Counted from the stretch's first letter, positions 44,476 to 53,648 are shown. The stretch: 64,000 nt of DNA from Pseudactinotalea suaedae (GCF_009733815.1 NZ_WNXY01000008.1:186001-250000); one strand, 5' to 3'. Made by a program: numbers and translations. Notes: a model not told the origin generated them from the sequence alone.

Positions 44476-46332
44476 ATGCGTCAGCCCGGGTCGCCGTTGC
44501 GGGTGCTGGCGGTGCTCGTCGTGGCCGTGCTGCTGATCGTCCTGCCGCACACGCCCGCGCACGCCGACGAGCCACCCTGGTCACCCGCCGGCTACGAGCT
44601 GCAGGACGACGCGGCGTACCTGATCGACGGCGAGTCGCGCTGCTCCGAGGGAGGGCGTTGGACGTGGGCGAGCGGCAGCGAGCAGGTCGGGCTCATCCTC
44701 GTACCGTGCGAGAGCCCGACCGCTGCGCAGGCGGCAGCATCGGGGCAGGTGCTCTTCTCCGAAGACCACCCCGAGGAGAAGGTCCTCGACGTCGAGCACG
44801 TGAGCTGGTCGGAGTCCGACGGCGTCGCCCTGCGCGTCTGGGTGCAGGAGACCACCATCGTGGTGCTCGCGACGAGCGTTCCAGGTGGGGACGCGGCCCA
44901 GGCGTTCGAGCTGGGCGCCGAGCACGCACCCGACCTGGCCGCGGCTCTGCCGGGTGACCCGCTGCCGCCGGAGGCCGACGGTTACGGCGTGCAGGGCATC
45001 CTCATCGCCGCTCCGCTGATGATCTGGCTGCTCCTGGTGCTGCCCGCACGCGCCGTGGTGGCGCTGCGCCGCCCGCGTTACGACGTCGCCACGGCCGAGC
45101 CCCGGTGGCGGGACATCACGCCGGCCGCTGCCGCGCTGACCCGGCGCCGGCGCTGGCGCCGCGCCGGGTGGTGGGTCACCGGAATCGCGCTCGGCCTCGT
45201 GGTCTTCGGGGTGCTGAACACGGCGCTCGGCGCCGTGGTCGACGGCGTGGCGCGCGTCCTCGTCGGCGTGCTCGGCACGGTCGGTGGCGTCGTGATGGTG
45301 CGCAAGAACGCCGCACTGCCGGTCGAGCACGCCGGTCGGTTGCCGACCACGCTCGGGGCGCGCGCCTGGTGGGGCACCGCGCTCAGCGCGCTCGCCTACG
45401 CCCTCGCGATCGGTGTGGTGCTCGGGACCGCCCTGGCAGCGGTGGCCAGCGTGGTCCTGCCTCCGGCGGACCGGATCCCCTCGATCGGGGAGATCGCGGC
45501 AGCCGGGTCCGCGGCGCCGGTGCTGCTGCTGGTCACGGTCGGGCTGCTGATACGGGACTCGATGGTGCTGGTGCTGCTGGGCGTGGTCGCGCTGCTGGTG
45601 GCGGTCGCCGGGATCGACGCGCTCGGGCGGCGGTTGCGTGCGGCGTCGCTGCGCGAGGTGCTGGTCGCCGACCCGCGCCCGCCGATCCTGTACCTGCGGT
45701 CCTTCGACGAGGACCGCCTCACGCTCCCTGCCACCCTGCACCGGCGCGGTCTGATGGACACGCTGAACGTCATCCGACGGCGCCGCTTCGAGGAGGCGAT
45801 CGTGGTGCAGCTGCAACGCAGCGGCCCGGTGGTCGCGATCGCCCCACCCGGTGCGCGGCTGCCGAAGATCGGCGCCGCACGCGCCTCCTACGGGCACGAC
45901 GAGTGGCAGGAGAAGGTGACCGAGCTCGCTCAGCGAGCCGCCGTCGTCGTGCTCTCGGCGACACCGTCATCGGTACGTGAAGGATTCGGCTGGGAGATCG
46001 ACCTGGTGGCGAACCGGCTGGAGCACGGCCGCGTGATGGTGGTCGTGGCGCCGTGGCGCGGTCAGCTCGCGCGCCGCTGGGAGGCGTTCCGCAGCTACGT
46101 CTCGTCGCTGCCGTTCTTCGCGGACCTCGCGAGCGCGTCGCTGCCCGACGGGCTGCTGGTCGCCGCCCGCACCAGCCGGTGGGGCTGGTCGTCCTGGGGA
46201 GCGACCAGACGGACCGACGTGACCTACGCCGTCGCGATCGATCATGCCCTGCACGCGCTCGGCGAGGACATGGCCGGTCTCGACGACGACCCCGACGCCG
46301 TCGACCCGTTGCTCGCCGATGCCGGCGCCTAG
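44476..46332 (+). CDS. Multi-helix membrane protein with a C-terminal TIR-like domain
   Basis: A 618-residue protein with an N-terminal signal-like helix ending AHA, an extracellular region (about 35-165) containing two cysteines, one helix near 170-190, then about six hydrophobic segments (to residue 390). The C-terminal cytosolic region starts PPILYLRSFDED (about 401) and includes GPVVAIAPPGARLPKIG, WQEKVTELAQRAAVVVLSA and GFGWEIDLV (about 502). This order of strands and the WE near the end resemble TIR folds, whose catalytic Glu is in such a segment. The YLRSF family is widespread in bacterial membrane proteins. An NAD-cleaving or signalling role is an inference. A 196-nt gap upstream contains nothing I can support. 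Confidence 0.75.
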   Translation: MRQPGSPLRVLAVLVVAVLLIVLPHTPAHADEPPWSPAGYELQDDAAYLIDGESRCSEGGRWTWASGSEQVGLILVPCESPTAAQAAASGQVLFSEDHPEEKVLDVEHVSWSESDGVALRVWVQETTIVVLATSVPGGDAAQAFELGAEHAPDLAAALPGDPLPPEADGYGVQGILIAAPLMIWLLLVLPARAVVALRRPRYDVATAEPRWRDITPAAAALTRRRRWRRAGWWVTGIALGLVVFGVLNTALGAVVDGVARVLVGVLGTVGGVVMVRKNAALPVEHAGRLPTTLGARAWWGTALSALAYALAIGVVLGTALAAVASVVLPPADRIPSIGEIAAAGSAAPVLLLVTVGLLIRDSMVLVLLGVVALLVAVAGIDALGRRLRAASLREVLVADPRPPILYLRSFDEDRLTLPATLHRRGLMDTLNVIRRRRFEEAIVVQLQRSGPVVAIAPPGARLPKIGAARASYGHDEWQEKVTELAQRAAVVVLSATPSSVREGFGWEIDLVANRLEHGRVMVVVAPWRGQLARRWEAFRSYVSSLPFFADLASASLPDGLLVAARTSRWGWSSWGATRRTDVTYAVAIDHALHALGEDMAGLDDDPDAVDPLLADAGA

Positions 46333-46339
46333 CGAGGAC

Positions 46340-47428
46340 TCAGGGCACGCGGACGGTCAGGCCCTGGGGCTCCACGCTCATCGTGAAGGCGACCACGTCA
46401 CCCATCTCGTCGCCGTCGAGCTCGAACGGCTCCGGCGCGTTGAGCCGGACCTCGATGCGCTCGCCGCGCAGGTACTTCAGCGCGTCCAGCTGCATCGAGC
46501 CGCCCTTGTTCAGGGGCAGCGTCGTGGAGTCCGGCTTGCGGCGCATGATGCGGTGCTCCACGAGCACGCGGAAGATCACCGTGGCCCAGCCGACCGCACC
46601 GTCCGGTCGCAGCGCGACCAGGTCCAGGACGCCGTCGTCGATCTCGGCGTCGGGGAGCAGCACCACGTCACCGGTCAGCATGCCGACGTTGCCCACCATC
46701 AACGTGTGCACGCGAGCCTTGCGGGGCTCCGAGCCGTCGATGCGGTAGCCGAGCCTGATGCGGCGGCCACCCTTCAACGAACGACCGATCGCCTGCACGT
46801 AGGCCAGCCAGCCGGCCTTCTTCTTCAGCTCGGAGTCGGTGTTGACCAGCATCTGCGCGTCCAGCCCCACGCCACCCAGCACCAGGAACACGCGCTCCTC
46901 GACCTCGCCGCCGTGCTCGCGACGCAACGCGGCCACGCCGAGGTCGATCTGGCGCTCCTCGCCGGCGAAGGCCGTGGAGACCGCGGTATCGACGTCGTCG
47001 AGGACGAGCCCGAGGTTGCGAGCCAGCAGGTTGCCGGTGCCGCTCGGGATCAGCGCGAGCGCGACGCCGCTGCCACGGAGGCCTTCAGCAACAGCGCGGA
47101 CCGTGCCGTCACCGCCGGCGGCGAGCACCACACCGACACCCGCCTCGACGGCCTCCCGCGCCATCGCGACGCCCGGGTCCTCGGCGCTCGTCTCGATCCA
47201 CAGGCTCGACTCGTAGTCGCCCTTCTCCTCCGCAGCGGTGACGGCGGCCTGCAGCACCTCGCGGTCGACCTTCGTGGGATTGAAGATGATCGCCGCGCGT
47301 CGCGGTGGCGGCGGCTCACCGTGCTCGGCGACCTTCTCGGCGGTCTCGCGCGCCGTGGTGACGGCGGCCATCGCCGGATCGGTGTTCTGGGTCGGGCCGC
47401 TCGGGTCCGGGATCGTCTCGCTCGTCAC
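46340..47428 (-). CDS. Diacylglycerol kinase-family lipid kinase (DgkB/YegS-like)
   Basis: A 362-residue DAGK-catalytic-domain protein. The segment RAAIIFNPTKV starts the catalytic domain. GVVLAAGGDGTVRAVAEGL is the nucleotide-binding motif, IPSGTGNLLARNLGL the following motif, and late strands include DDGVLDLVALRP. These enzymes phosphorylate diacylglycerol or related lipids at the membrane. The GTG at 47428 is my choice: it gives a short acidic tail before the domain; an ATG at 47545 would add 39 residues. It is convergent with the TIR-like gene (7-nt gap). Confidence 0.88.
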   Translation of the reverse strand: MTSETIPDPSGPTQNTDPAMAAVTTARETAEKVAEHGEPPPPRRAAIIFNPTKVDREVLQAAVTAAEEKGDYESSLWIETSAEDPGVAMAREAVEAGVGVVLAAGGDGTVRAVAEGLRGSGVALALIPSGTGNLLARNLGLVLDDVDTAVSTAFAGEERQIDLGVAALRREHGGEVEERVFLVLGGVGLDAQMLVNTDSELKKKAGWLAYVQAIGRSLKGGRRIRLGYRIDGSEPRKARVHTLMVGNVGMLTGDVVLLPDAEIDDGVLDLVALRPDGAVGWATVIFRVLVEHRIMRRKPDSTTLPLNKGGSMQLDALKYLRGERIEVRLNAPEPFELDGDEMGDVVAFTMSVEPQGLTVRVP

Positions 47429-47617
47429 AGCCTCATCGAACCCTATGGATGCCGATGCGGGGACCGCTTCACCTTCATGGTGCGCACCGTCACAGGGTCG
47501 AGGGGGCGACTGCGCTTGACCGGCATTGCTAGAGTCGTCAACCAAACGAGCCGCGTTGACGGCGCCATTGGGGGCGCCCTCTGATCCGCCGGCGTCGTCA
47601 ACAGTCGGGGAAATCGG

Positions 47618-48259
47618 ATGAGCACCACAGCGTCAGCAACGTCACGCACAGGTATGAGCAGGAAGGTCCGTGCGCTGCTGGCGGGCGGCGTCGTGCTCGG
47701 GATCGGCGCAGCGGCGACCCTCGCCGCCTGGAACGACAGCGAGTTCGCGACCGGGACCTTCAGCTCCGGTGTCTTCAACCTGCAGGGCTCGACCGAGGGT
47801 GCCGCCGAGGGATACGCCGACCACGCCGCCGCCGACGGCGCTGCCGCGCTCGGGTTCTCGGCAGGTTTCGACAACCTCTCGCCCGGTGACGTCACCTACG
47901 CGCCGTTCTGGGTGCGGCTCGACGCGGGCACCACCGCGCCCGCCACCCTCGACCTGGTCGCGATCGACTCGACCGACACCACGGGCACCAACTCGGGCCA
48001 GCTCGGCTACTCGGTGTACGCCATCGACGCGGCCGCCGATTGCGACGAGACCGCGACCGGCGGCACGCTGCTGGGCACCGCGACGACGCTCGCGGACGAC
48101 GCGGAGATCGCCGGTGGCACCACCGCGCTGCCCGTGGGCGACCCGACCACCGAGCCGGGTGCGGCCACGCAGCTGTGCTTCATCGTGACCGCGGCCGCCG
48201 GCCTGGGGCAGGGTGGCGAGACCACCGCCACCTGGCAGCTCACCGCCACCACCGACTGA
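47618..48259 (+). CDS. SipW-dependent-type secreted protein (TasA/CalY-like)
   Basis: A 213-residue secreted protein with the SipW-type signal: basic start, a hydrophobic stretch GGVVLGIGAAATLAAW, then NDSEFATGTFSSGVFNLQ. This motif marks substrates of the SipW signal peptidase and TasA-like matrix proteins. The mature part is acidic and beta-rich (LDLVAIDSTDTTGTNSGQLGYS) with two cysteines that may pair. It is the first of four clustered surface-protein genes ending in a SipW-like peptidase. A structural or fibre role at the cell surface is inferred. Confidence 0.88.
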   Translation: MSTTASATSRTGMSRKVRALLAGGVVLGIGAAATLAAWNDSEFATGTFSSGVFNLQGSTEGAAEGYADHAAADGAAALGFSAGFDNLSPGDVTYAPFWVRLDAGTTAPATLDLVAIDSTDTTGTNSGQLGYSVYAIDAAADCDETATGGTLLGTATTLADDAEIAGGTTALPVGDPTTEPGAATQLCFIVTAAAGLGQGGETTATWQLTATTD

Positions 48260-48282
48260 GACCCGGAGCCGGGAGCACCCGG

Positions 48283-48942
48283 ATGGGACGCCTAGCACGA
48301 GCTGCCGTCGCCGCGGCGGCCGTGCTCGCGTGCCTCCCCGCCGCCCCGGCTGGGGCAGCCACCGCGGAGCAGGTCGTGACCGGCGAGCACTTGCAGCTGG
48401 TCTCGGTGACGAGCGACGCCATGGCCGCGCTCGCCCCGGGCCGGGCCGCGACGTGGGACGTCGGGGTCAGCGTGATCACCGCCGGCGAGGCGACCGTCGA
48501 CGTCTCTCTCCGGGTGCTCGACGCCACCGCGAGCGCCTTCGAGGTCGCGGTCTCCCGGTGCGACCAGCGCTGGACGGCGGAGGGCTGCTCGTCCGGCGAG
48601 CTCCCGCTGCTCGAGGCGCCGGTCACGGTCGGCGAGAGCAGCACGCTCGGCTCGACCGACGCCGGGAGCGACCCCTGGTACCGCGTGACGGTCACGATGG
48701 TGGGTGAGGCCGACGCCGCCCAGGCGACCCTGCAGCTGACCGCCGACGGCGTCGGCGAAGAGCTCAGCACCGGCACCGATCCGGGTGCTCCGGTGCCCGC
48801 TGCTCCGGCGCCCGGAGCCGGCTCGCTGCCGGACACCGGCGCAGCCGTGGTCGGGCAGGCCGCCCTCGCCGTCGCGGCCGCGCTCACGGGCGTGGCGCTG
48901 GCCGGACTGGCTCGCCGGCGATCGCGGCGGGAGCTCACATGA
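48283..48942 (+). CDS. LPxTG-anchored secreted protein
   Basis: A 219-residue protein with an N-terminal signal (AAVAAAAVLACLPAAPAGAA), a beta-rich ectodomain with two cysteines (SRCDQRWTAEGCS), a Pro/Gly spacer, and a C-terminal sorting signal: LPDTG, a hydrophobic helix and the tail RRRSRRELT. Sortase would attach it to the cell wall. It lies between two SipW-type proteins and overlaps the next gene by four nt. No homologue is recognised; it may anchor a fibre made by its neighbours. Confidence 0.85.
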   Translation: MGRLARAAVAAAAVLACLPAAPAGAATAEQVVTGEHLQLVSVTSDAMAALAPGRAATWDVGVSVITAGEATVDVSLRVLDATASAFEVAVSRCDQRWTAEGCSSGELPLLEAPVTVGESSTLGSTDAGSDPWYRVTVTMVGEADAAQATLQLTADGVGEELSTGTDPGAPVPAAPAPGAGSLPDTGAAVVGQAALAVAAALTGVALAGLARRRSRRELT

Positions 48943-49415
48943 GCGCCCGGCCCGGCATCGGCCGGAGGAGCGTGCGACGGCAGGTGGCGGCGCTGCTCGC
49001 CGCGCTCGGGCTCGTCGCCGCGCTCTCGGCCACCCAGAGCACCGGCGCCACCGAAGCAGCGTGGCAGGACCACGAGCACGCGCGGGCCGCGACCTTGACG
49101 GCCGGCCTCGCGACGCCGGTACAGAACACATGTGGCGTGTCGCTCGGCGCACTCAACGCGACCTGGAGTGCATCGCCACGCGTGTCAGCCGTTCCGATCA
49201 CATACTCCTATCGGGTCCTGTTCCTTACTGGCGGCGTCGCCCGTGACTGGACTTCCGTCGGCAGCGACCGATCGTTGACCATCTCCTTGAGCCTCCTCGC
49301 GATCGGGAGCTACACGCTGGAGATCCGCGCAGACACACCCACCCTCACGAGCGGTTCTCTGCGTGCCAGAGTGAACGTCCTGACGTCGCTCCTCGGCAAC
49401 TGCGCATGGCTGTGA
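48939..49415 (+). CDS. Second SipW-type secreted protein
   Basis: A 158-residue protein with an RR-rich start, a hydrophobic segment (VAALLAALGLVAALSATQS) and TEAAWQDHEHARAATL, which follows the SipW-signal pattern (AAWxDxE). The mature part has two cysteines (NTCGVS near 45, GNCAWL at the C-terminus) and a fibronectin-like middle with SYRVLFLTG. The ATG overlaps the LPxTG gene and the stop overlaps the peptidase gene by ten nt. It should be processed by the adjacent SipW-like enzyme. GC content falls slightly in its second half. Confidence 0.8.
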   Translation: MSARPGIGRRSVRRQVAALLAALGLVAALSATQSTGATEAAWQDHEHARAATLTAGLATPVQNTCGVSLGALNATWSASPRVSAVPITYSYRVLFLTGGVARDWTSVGSDRSLTISLSLLAIGSYTLEIRADTPTLTSGSLRARVNVLTSLLGNCAWL

Positions 49416-49996
49416 CCGCCCGCCACCGGGCTGCTTCAGCGACCGTGGCGGCACCGCTGCCGCGCCGCATCCTCACACGGCTGGGCTCGATGCTGCTCAC
49501 GGTCCTCGCGCTCCTCGGCCTCGGCTGCATCGTCCTCGTCATCCTCGGGTGGACGATGAACATGTCGTTGATCATGTTCAGCACCGGGTCGATGGCACCG
49601 GCGATCCCCGCCGGCTCGGTGGCGCTGGTGCAGGAGGTGCCCGCGACCGACATCGACGTCGGTGACGTCGTCACGGTCGACCGCCCCGGCCAGCTCCCGG
49701 TCACGCACCGGGTCACGGAGATCCTCGAGACCGATGGCGACCTGGTCACCTTCACCATGCAGGGTGACGCCAACGCCGACCCGGACGTCCACCCCTACAC
49801 CGCCGAGGCGGTTCGTCTCGTGCACGGCCACGTCCCGGGGATCGCGAACCTCGTCGCCGGGTTCCAGAACCCGGTGATCCTCGGCGCCCTCACCATCGGC
49901 GCGGCCTTCCTCGTCACGTGGGCGTTCTGGCCTCGTCGGCACGAGGACCCGGACTCGCCCACCTCCGAGCCGGACGCCCCCGCCGAGCAGTCCTGA
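49406..49996 (+). CDS. SipW/ER-type signal peptidase I
   Basis: A 196-residue membrane protease. An N-terminal helix ([17 protein letters not shown]) is followed by [13 protein letters not shown] with the nucleophile Ser62, and VTHRV with His101, the Ser-His pair used by the ER/SipW-type signal peptidases rather than Ser-Lys. A second helix precedes a short acidic tail. It overlaps the SipW-type substrate gene by ten nt and is therefore the dedicated processing enzyme of this surface module. Confidence 0.9.
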   Translation: MAVTARHRAASATVAAPLPRRILTRLGSMLLTVLALLGLGCIVLVILGWTMNMSLIMFSTGSMAPAIPAGSVALVQEVPATDIDVGDVVTVDRPGQLPVTHRVTEILETDGDLVTFTMQGDANADPDVHPYTAEAVRLVHGHVPGIANLVAGFQNPVILGALTIGAAFLVTWAFWPRRHEDPDSPTSEPDAPAEQS

Positions 49997-50018
49997 GCCC
50001 GGCGTTACCCTCGAAGCC

Positions 50019-50999
50019 GTGAGCGACTCCTGCTGCGCCCCCGGTCGCGGGGCGGCCGTGACGCTGGCCACCACCCCCACAGCCGGCGCCACAGCGCCGG
50101 CGACCGCTCCGCCGTCGGCGGACCGGAACGGGACCCTCGAGCGGGACGTGACTCCCGCCGTCGAGCTCCCCGGTGGGTCGTTCCTCATGGGTGGCGCCGA
50201 TCCGGACGCGAACCCCCTCGACGGCGAGGGGCCGGTCCGCGAGGTCCGGCTCTCGCGGTTCGCGATCGGCGCGACGCCGGTCACCACCGCGCAGTTCGCG
50301 GCGTTCGTCGACGCCACCGGCTACGTCACGGAGGCCGAGGAGATCGGCTGGTCGTTCGTGTTCGCGGCGTTCCTGCCGGCCGCGCTGCGGGCCGCGTCGC
50401 AGCGCGTGGCTCAGACGCCGTGGTGGTGCGCGGTCACCGGCGCGACCTGGCAGGCGCCCGAGGGGCCAGGCTCCGACCTCGCCGAGCGCGCCGACCACCC
50501 GGTGGTGCACGTCTCGTGGCGCGACGCCGAGGCGTACGCGGCCTGGGCCGGTGGCCGGCTGCCGACCGAGGCCGAGTGGGAGTACGCCGCCCGCGGCGGG
50601 CTCGAGCAGGCCCGCTACCCGTGGGGCGAGGAGCTCACGCCGGGCGGCGTGCACATGTGCAACATCTGGCAGGGCCGTTTCCCCACGAAGAACACCGTGG
50701 AAGACGGCTACCGCGGCACCTGCCCGGTGCACGCGTTCCCCGCCAACGGCTACGGGCTGCAGGGAGTCGCCGGCAACGTGTGGGAGATGGTCGCCGACCG
50801 GTGGGAGACCCAGCACCCCGCCGGGCCGCTCACCGACCCCACGGGCCCGAGCCAGGGCGAGGCTCGCGTGATGCGCGGCGGCTCCTACCTCTGCCACGAC
50901 TCCTACTGCAACCGGTACCGGGTCGCGGCCCGCACCCAGAACACCCCGGACTCGGCGTCCGGCAACCAGGGCTTCCGGATCGCCTTCGACCGCGGGTAG
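50019..50999 (+). CDS. Formylglycine-generating enzyme (FGE/SUMF1 family)
   Basis: A 326-residue FGE. The domain opens PGGSFLMGG, contains [35 protein letters not shown], and ends with [21 protein letters not shown] and GFRIAF. Cys292 and Cys297 are the copper-binding active-site pair that separates true FGE from general FGE-sulfatase-fold proteins. The enzyme converts the sulfatase cysteine (CxPxR) to formylglycine with O2. The sulfatase at 42.8-44.3 kb is an obvious client. No signal peptide is seen, in line with a cytosolic client. Confidence 0.92.
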   Translation: MSDSCCAPGRGAAVTLATTPTAGATAPATAPPSADRNGTLERDVTPAVELPGGSFLMGGADPDANPLDGEGPVREVRLSRFAIGATPVTTAQFAAFVDATGYVTEAEEIGWSFVFAAFLPAALRAASQRVAQTPWWCAVTGATWQAPEGPGSDLAERADHPVVHVSWRDAEAYAAWAGGRLPTEAEWEYAARGGLEQARYPWGEELTPGGVHMCNIWQGRFPTKNTVEDGYRGTCPVHAFPANGYGLQGVAGNVWEMVADRWETQHPAGPLTDPTGPSQGEARVMRGGSYLCHDSYCNRYRVAARTQNTPDSASGNQGFRIAFDRG

Positions 51000-51024
51000 C
51001 GTCGCCGGGCGGTCGGGCGGCCTT

Positions 51025-51054
51025 CTGCGGCCCCGCGCTCACGCAGGGCCGCAG
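51025..51054. terminator. Bidirectional hairpin terminator
   Basis: CTGCGGCCC (51025-51033) and GGGCCGCAG (51046-51054) form a perfect 9-bp stem with a 12-nt loop in the gap between the convergent FGE and M23 genes. Confidence 0.65.
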
Positions 51055-51065
51055 CTCCCGGCGGG

Positions 51066-52895
51066 TCAGGCCAGCCGCATGCTGAACCAGCCCTGCCCGA
51101 TCTTCTGCTGCGACTGCACCCAGGCCTTGGCGGACCCGCGGTAGAGGTACATGGCGCCGTTGGGGGCGATCGTCAGGTAGTCGTCGAGGCCGTCGGCGTC
51201 GAAGCCGCCCACGGAGTGCACCCGCAGGTTGGCCCATCCGGTGCCGACCTGCTGGCGGGCGCCGGCGAAGCGGCCGGAGCCGTTGCCGAGGTAGGCGAAC
51301 ATGCGCCCGGACCGGTCGACGCCGAGGATGTCGGGGCGGCCGTCGCGGTTCACGTCGCCACCGGCGAGAACCTGGGTGAACGCACCCCAGCCGTGCCCGA
51401 TCTGGGTGCGCCCGGACTGGAAGCCGCCCTTGCCGTTGCCCTTGTACAGCCACAGGCGGCCGCTGGTGTCGACGGCGACCACGTCGCTCCGGCCGTCGCC
51501 GTCGAAGTCACCCGGCGAGAACACCTGGGCCATCGACGACCAGCCGGGCCCGAACGAGAGGCGGGTGCCGAAGGAGCCGTTGCCCCGGCCGGGGTAGAGG
51601 TGCAGCCGGCCGGCGGCGTCGATGCCGAAGATGTCGGCCTTGCCGTCGCCGTTGGCGTCGTTGGCCGCGAGGATGCGGAACGTCTTCCACCCGGAACCGA
51701 CCACGCGGGAGGCGGACCAGCCGCCCGCGCCGTTGCCGGCGTACAGGCGCAGCGCGCCGGAGGCGTCCACGGCGAGGACGTCCGAGAACGTGTCCCCGGT
51801 GTAGTCGCGGTGGAGCACGTGCGAGGGGACCGGTGCCGCCGCCACCCGTTGCGGGGAGACCTGCGACGCGGGGGCCCAGGCCTGGACGCCGTTGGGGGTG
51901 GTCACCTGGATGAACGCGTTCGTCTTCACACCGGCCCCGGGGGTGGTGAGCACGGTCCCGGACCGGACCGTCGTGACGACCGCCGCCGTCGACGACGGAG
52001 CGGCGCGCAAGCTGGTGTTTCCCTGCGCCCAGTAGGTGCAGGAGGCGGGTGCCTTGGGCTGGCTCACCGAGATCGCCCCGGCACGCAGCGAGACGCCACG
52101 AGCGGCGAGCCAGGTGTCGGGGTTGAGGACCTTGCCGCCGGCAGCCTCGCCGTACCGGCCCTGCCAGAGCTCGAGGTGCAGGTGCGGTCCGGTGGAGACA
52201 CCGGTGGAGGCGACCGTGGCGATCCGCTGCCCCGCGACGACCCGGTCGCCGGCCCGCACGAACTCGGTGGCGTTGCGGGAGTGGGAGTAGGAGCTGGTGA
52301 TGATCTTGCCGTCGATGACGTGCTCGATGACGATCCACTGACCTGCGGCCGCGTTGGGCTTGGCCGTCTTCACCGTGCCGGCCGCGATCGCGTAGATCGG
52401 GGTGCCCAGCGGTGCGGCCAGATCCTGACCCATGTGTGCCAGGGAGGCGTTGACCGTCGGCGCGCACCGAGGGCCCTGCGGGGAGGTCATGCGGTACACC
52501 CCGGGCTGCAGCGGGGAGACCAGCAGAGGCACCGCCATCACCGTCAGGGACTGCGGCCCGACCTGGGTGGTGGTCACCTCGGTCCTGTCCGTCGAAGCGC
52601 CCTCGTCGACGACGACGGCGTCCGGCTCGGTGGTCTCCTCACCCGGCTCTGCCGGGTCGGTGGGTTCGGGCGCCGGCTCGGTGGTGGGCTCGCCACCGGG
52701 GTCGGCCGTGGGCGTGGACGTCGGCGTGGGTGACGGCTCCGGAGTGCCCTCCTCGGTGACCTGCTCCTGCGTCGGAGGCTCGGTCGGTGTGGCATCCGAC
52801 GGCGCGCTCATGCCCGCGGTGATCAGCACCCCCACGAAAGCGGCAGCGGCCGCACGCACGAAGAGGCGTTGGCCAAGGAGTCGTGGCGGTGTCAT
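51066..52895 (-). CDS. Secreted M23 metallopeptidase with SH3-like and FG-GAP repeats
   Basis: A 609-residue secreted protein. The signal helix is followed by an acidic Thr/Pro/Glu-rich spacer (about 32-100). The M23 (LytM) domain has SLAHMGQDLAAPLGTPIYA with zinc ligands His154 and Asp158, and PHLHLEL with His238/His240. An SH3-like segment (LRAAPSSTAAVVTTVRSG) follows, then five FG-GAP/VCBS-like repeats, each with an FxDxxGxGxxD calcium-type pattern. It should hydrolyse peptide cross-links of peptidoglycan. The ATG at 52895 has a GGGGGATG site; an in-frame ATG at 52913 is possible. Confidence 0.88.
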   Translation of the reverse strand: MTPPRLLGQRLFVRAAAAAFVGVLITAGMSAPSDATPTEPPTQEQVTEEGTPEPSPTPTSTPTADPGGEPTTEPAPEPTDPAEPGEETTEPDAVVVDEGASTDRTEVTTTQVGPQSLTVMAVPLLVSPLQPGVYRMTSPQGPRCAPTVNASLAHMGQDLAAPLGTPIYAIAAGTVKTAKPNAAAGQWIVIEHVIDGKIITSSYSHSRNATEFVRAGDRVVAGQRIATVASTGVSTGPHLHLELWQGRYGEAAGGKVLNPDTWLAARGVSLRAGAISVSQPKAPASCTYWAQGNTSLRAAPSSTAAVVTTVRSGTVLTTPGAGVKTNAFIQVTTPNGVQAWAPASQVSPQRVAAAPVPSHVLHRDYTGDTFSDVLAVDASGALRLYAGNGAGGWSASRVVGSGWKTFRILAANDANGDGKADIFGIDAAGRLHLYPGRGNGSFGTRLSFGPGWSSMAQVFSPGDFDGDGRSDVVAVDTSGRLWLYKGNGKGGFQSGRTQIGHGWGAFTQVLAGGDVNRDGRPDILGVDRSGRMFAYLGNGSGRFAGARQQVGTGWANLRVHSVGGFDADGLDDYLTIAPNGAMYLYRGSAKAWVQSQQKIGQGWFSMRLA

Positions 52896-52972
52896 GTCAT
52901 CCCCCGATGTCATGTGGATCCCAGATGTGGGCGTGTCGGATGTGCCGAATGTGCTTAGTGTGCAGTATGTGA

Positions 52973-52994
52973 CAGGTGTGTATGTACACACCTG
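52973..52994. promoter_or_regulatory. 10-bp palindrome with 2-nt spacer
   Basis: CAGGTGTGTA-TG-TACACACCTG is a perfect inverted repeat in the divergent region between the M23 and TetR genes. A long GTGT/ATGTG-rich stretch runs from about 52,905. It looks like an operator for a dimeric regulator, possibly the TetR protein encoded next to it. Confidence 0.5.
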
Positions 52995-53034
52995 GTCTAC
53001 GGGTGAGTAACTCCGCCGAGTGTCGTTGCCAACC

Positions 53035-53046
53035 AACTAGATAGTT
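53035..53046. promoter_or_regulatory. AACTAGATAGTT palindrome near the TetR start
   Basis: AACTA-GA-TAGTT lies 15 nt before the GTG of the TetR gene, in an AT-rich spot that could also hold its -10. It is in the usual place for TetR autorepression. Confidence 0.45.
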
Positions 53047-53060
53047 ACTACGTTCGACGC

Positions 53061-53648
53061 GTGACCACATCCGCTTCGACCAGGGACGGCCAGGCGTCCA
53101 GGGAGCGCCTCCTGAACGCAGCGACCGCGGAGTTCGCGCAGTACGGTCTCGCCGGGGCGCGCGTCGACCGGATCGCTGCCGCTGCGGGCGTGAACAAGGC
53201 GCAGTCCTACGCCTGGTTCGGCAACAAGGACGACCTGTTCGCGCTGGTCTTCGCCCGACACCTGGCCGCGATCGCTCAGCTCATCCGTGTCGACGGGTTC
53301 GACCTGCCCGACTACGTCGTGCGGTTGTACGACTTCTACCTCGAGGACCCCACGCACGTGCGGCTCGCGACCTGGATGCGACTCGAACGGGTGCCGGCGG
53401 GCCTGCTCTCGGAGCAGATGAACGACCACCTCGGCCCGATGCTGGAGAGCATCGCGCTCGCCCAGGCGCAGGGCGTGGTGACGGACCGGTACAGCCCGGC
53501 CGAGGCGTATCAGCTCGCCATCGGCCTGAGTCTGACCTGGTCGCCCGCCAGCGTCCTCGTCGCGGCTGCGCCGGACGACGACGAGTCCGAGCATCAGCGG
53601 CGGCGCGCGATCCTGCGCGAGACCGCGCAGCGCACCTTCGCGCCCTGA
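53061..53648 (+). CDS. TetR family transcriptional regulator
   Basis: A 195-residue TetR protein. The N-terminal helix-turn-helix reads ERLLNAATAEFAQYGLAGARVDRIAAAAGVNKAQSYAWFGNKDDLFALVF, with a longer C-terminal ligand-binding region of unremarkable sequence. The GTG start lies just downstream of an operator-like palindrome. It probably represses itself and the neighbouring frameshifted dehydrogenase or the M23 gene. Confidence 0.9.
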   Translation: MTTSASTRDGQASRERLLNAATAEFAQYGLAGARVDRIAAAAGVNKAQSYAWFGNKDDLFALVFARHLAAIAQLIRVDGFDLPDYVVRLYDFYLEDPTHVRLATWMRLERVPAGLLSEQMNDHLGPMLESIALAQAQGVVTDRYSPAEAYQLAIGLSLTWSPASVLVAAAPDDDESEHQRRRAILRETAQRTFAP

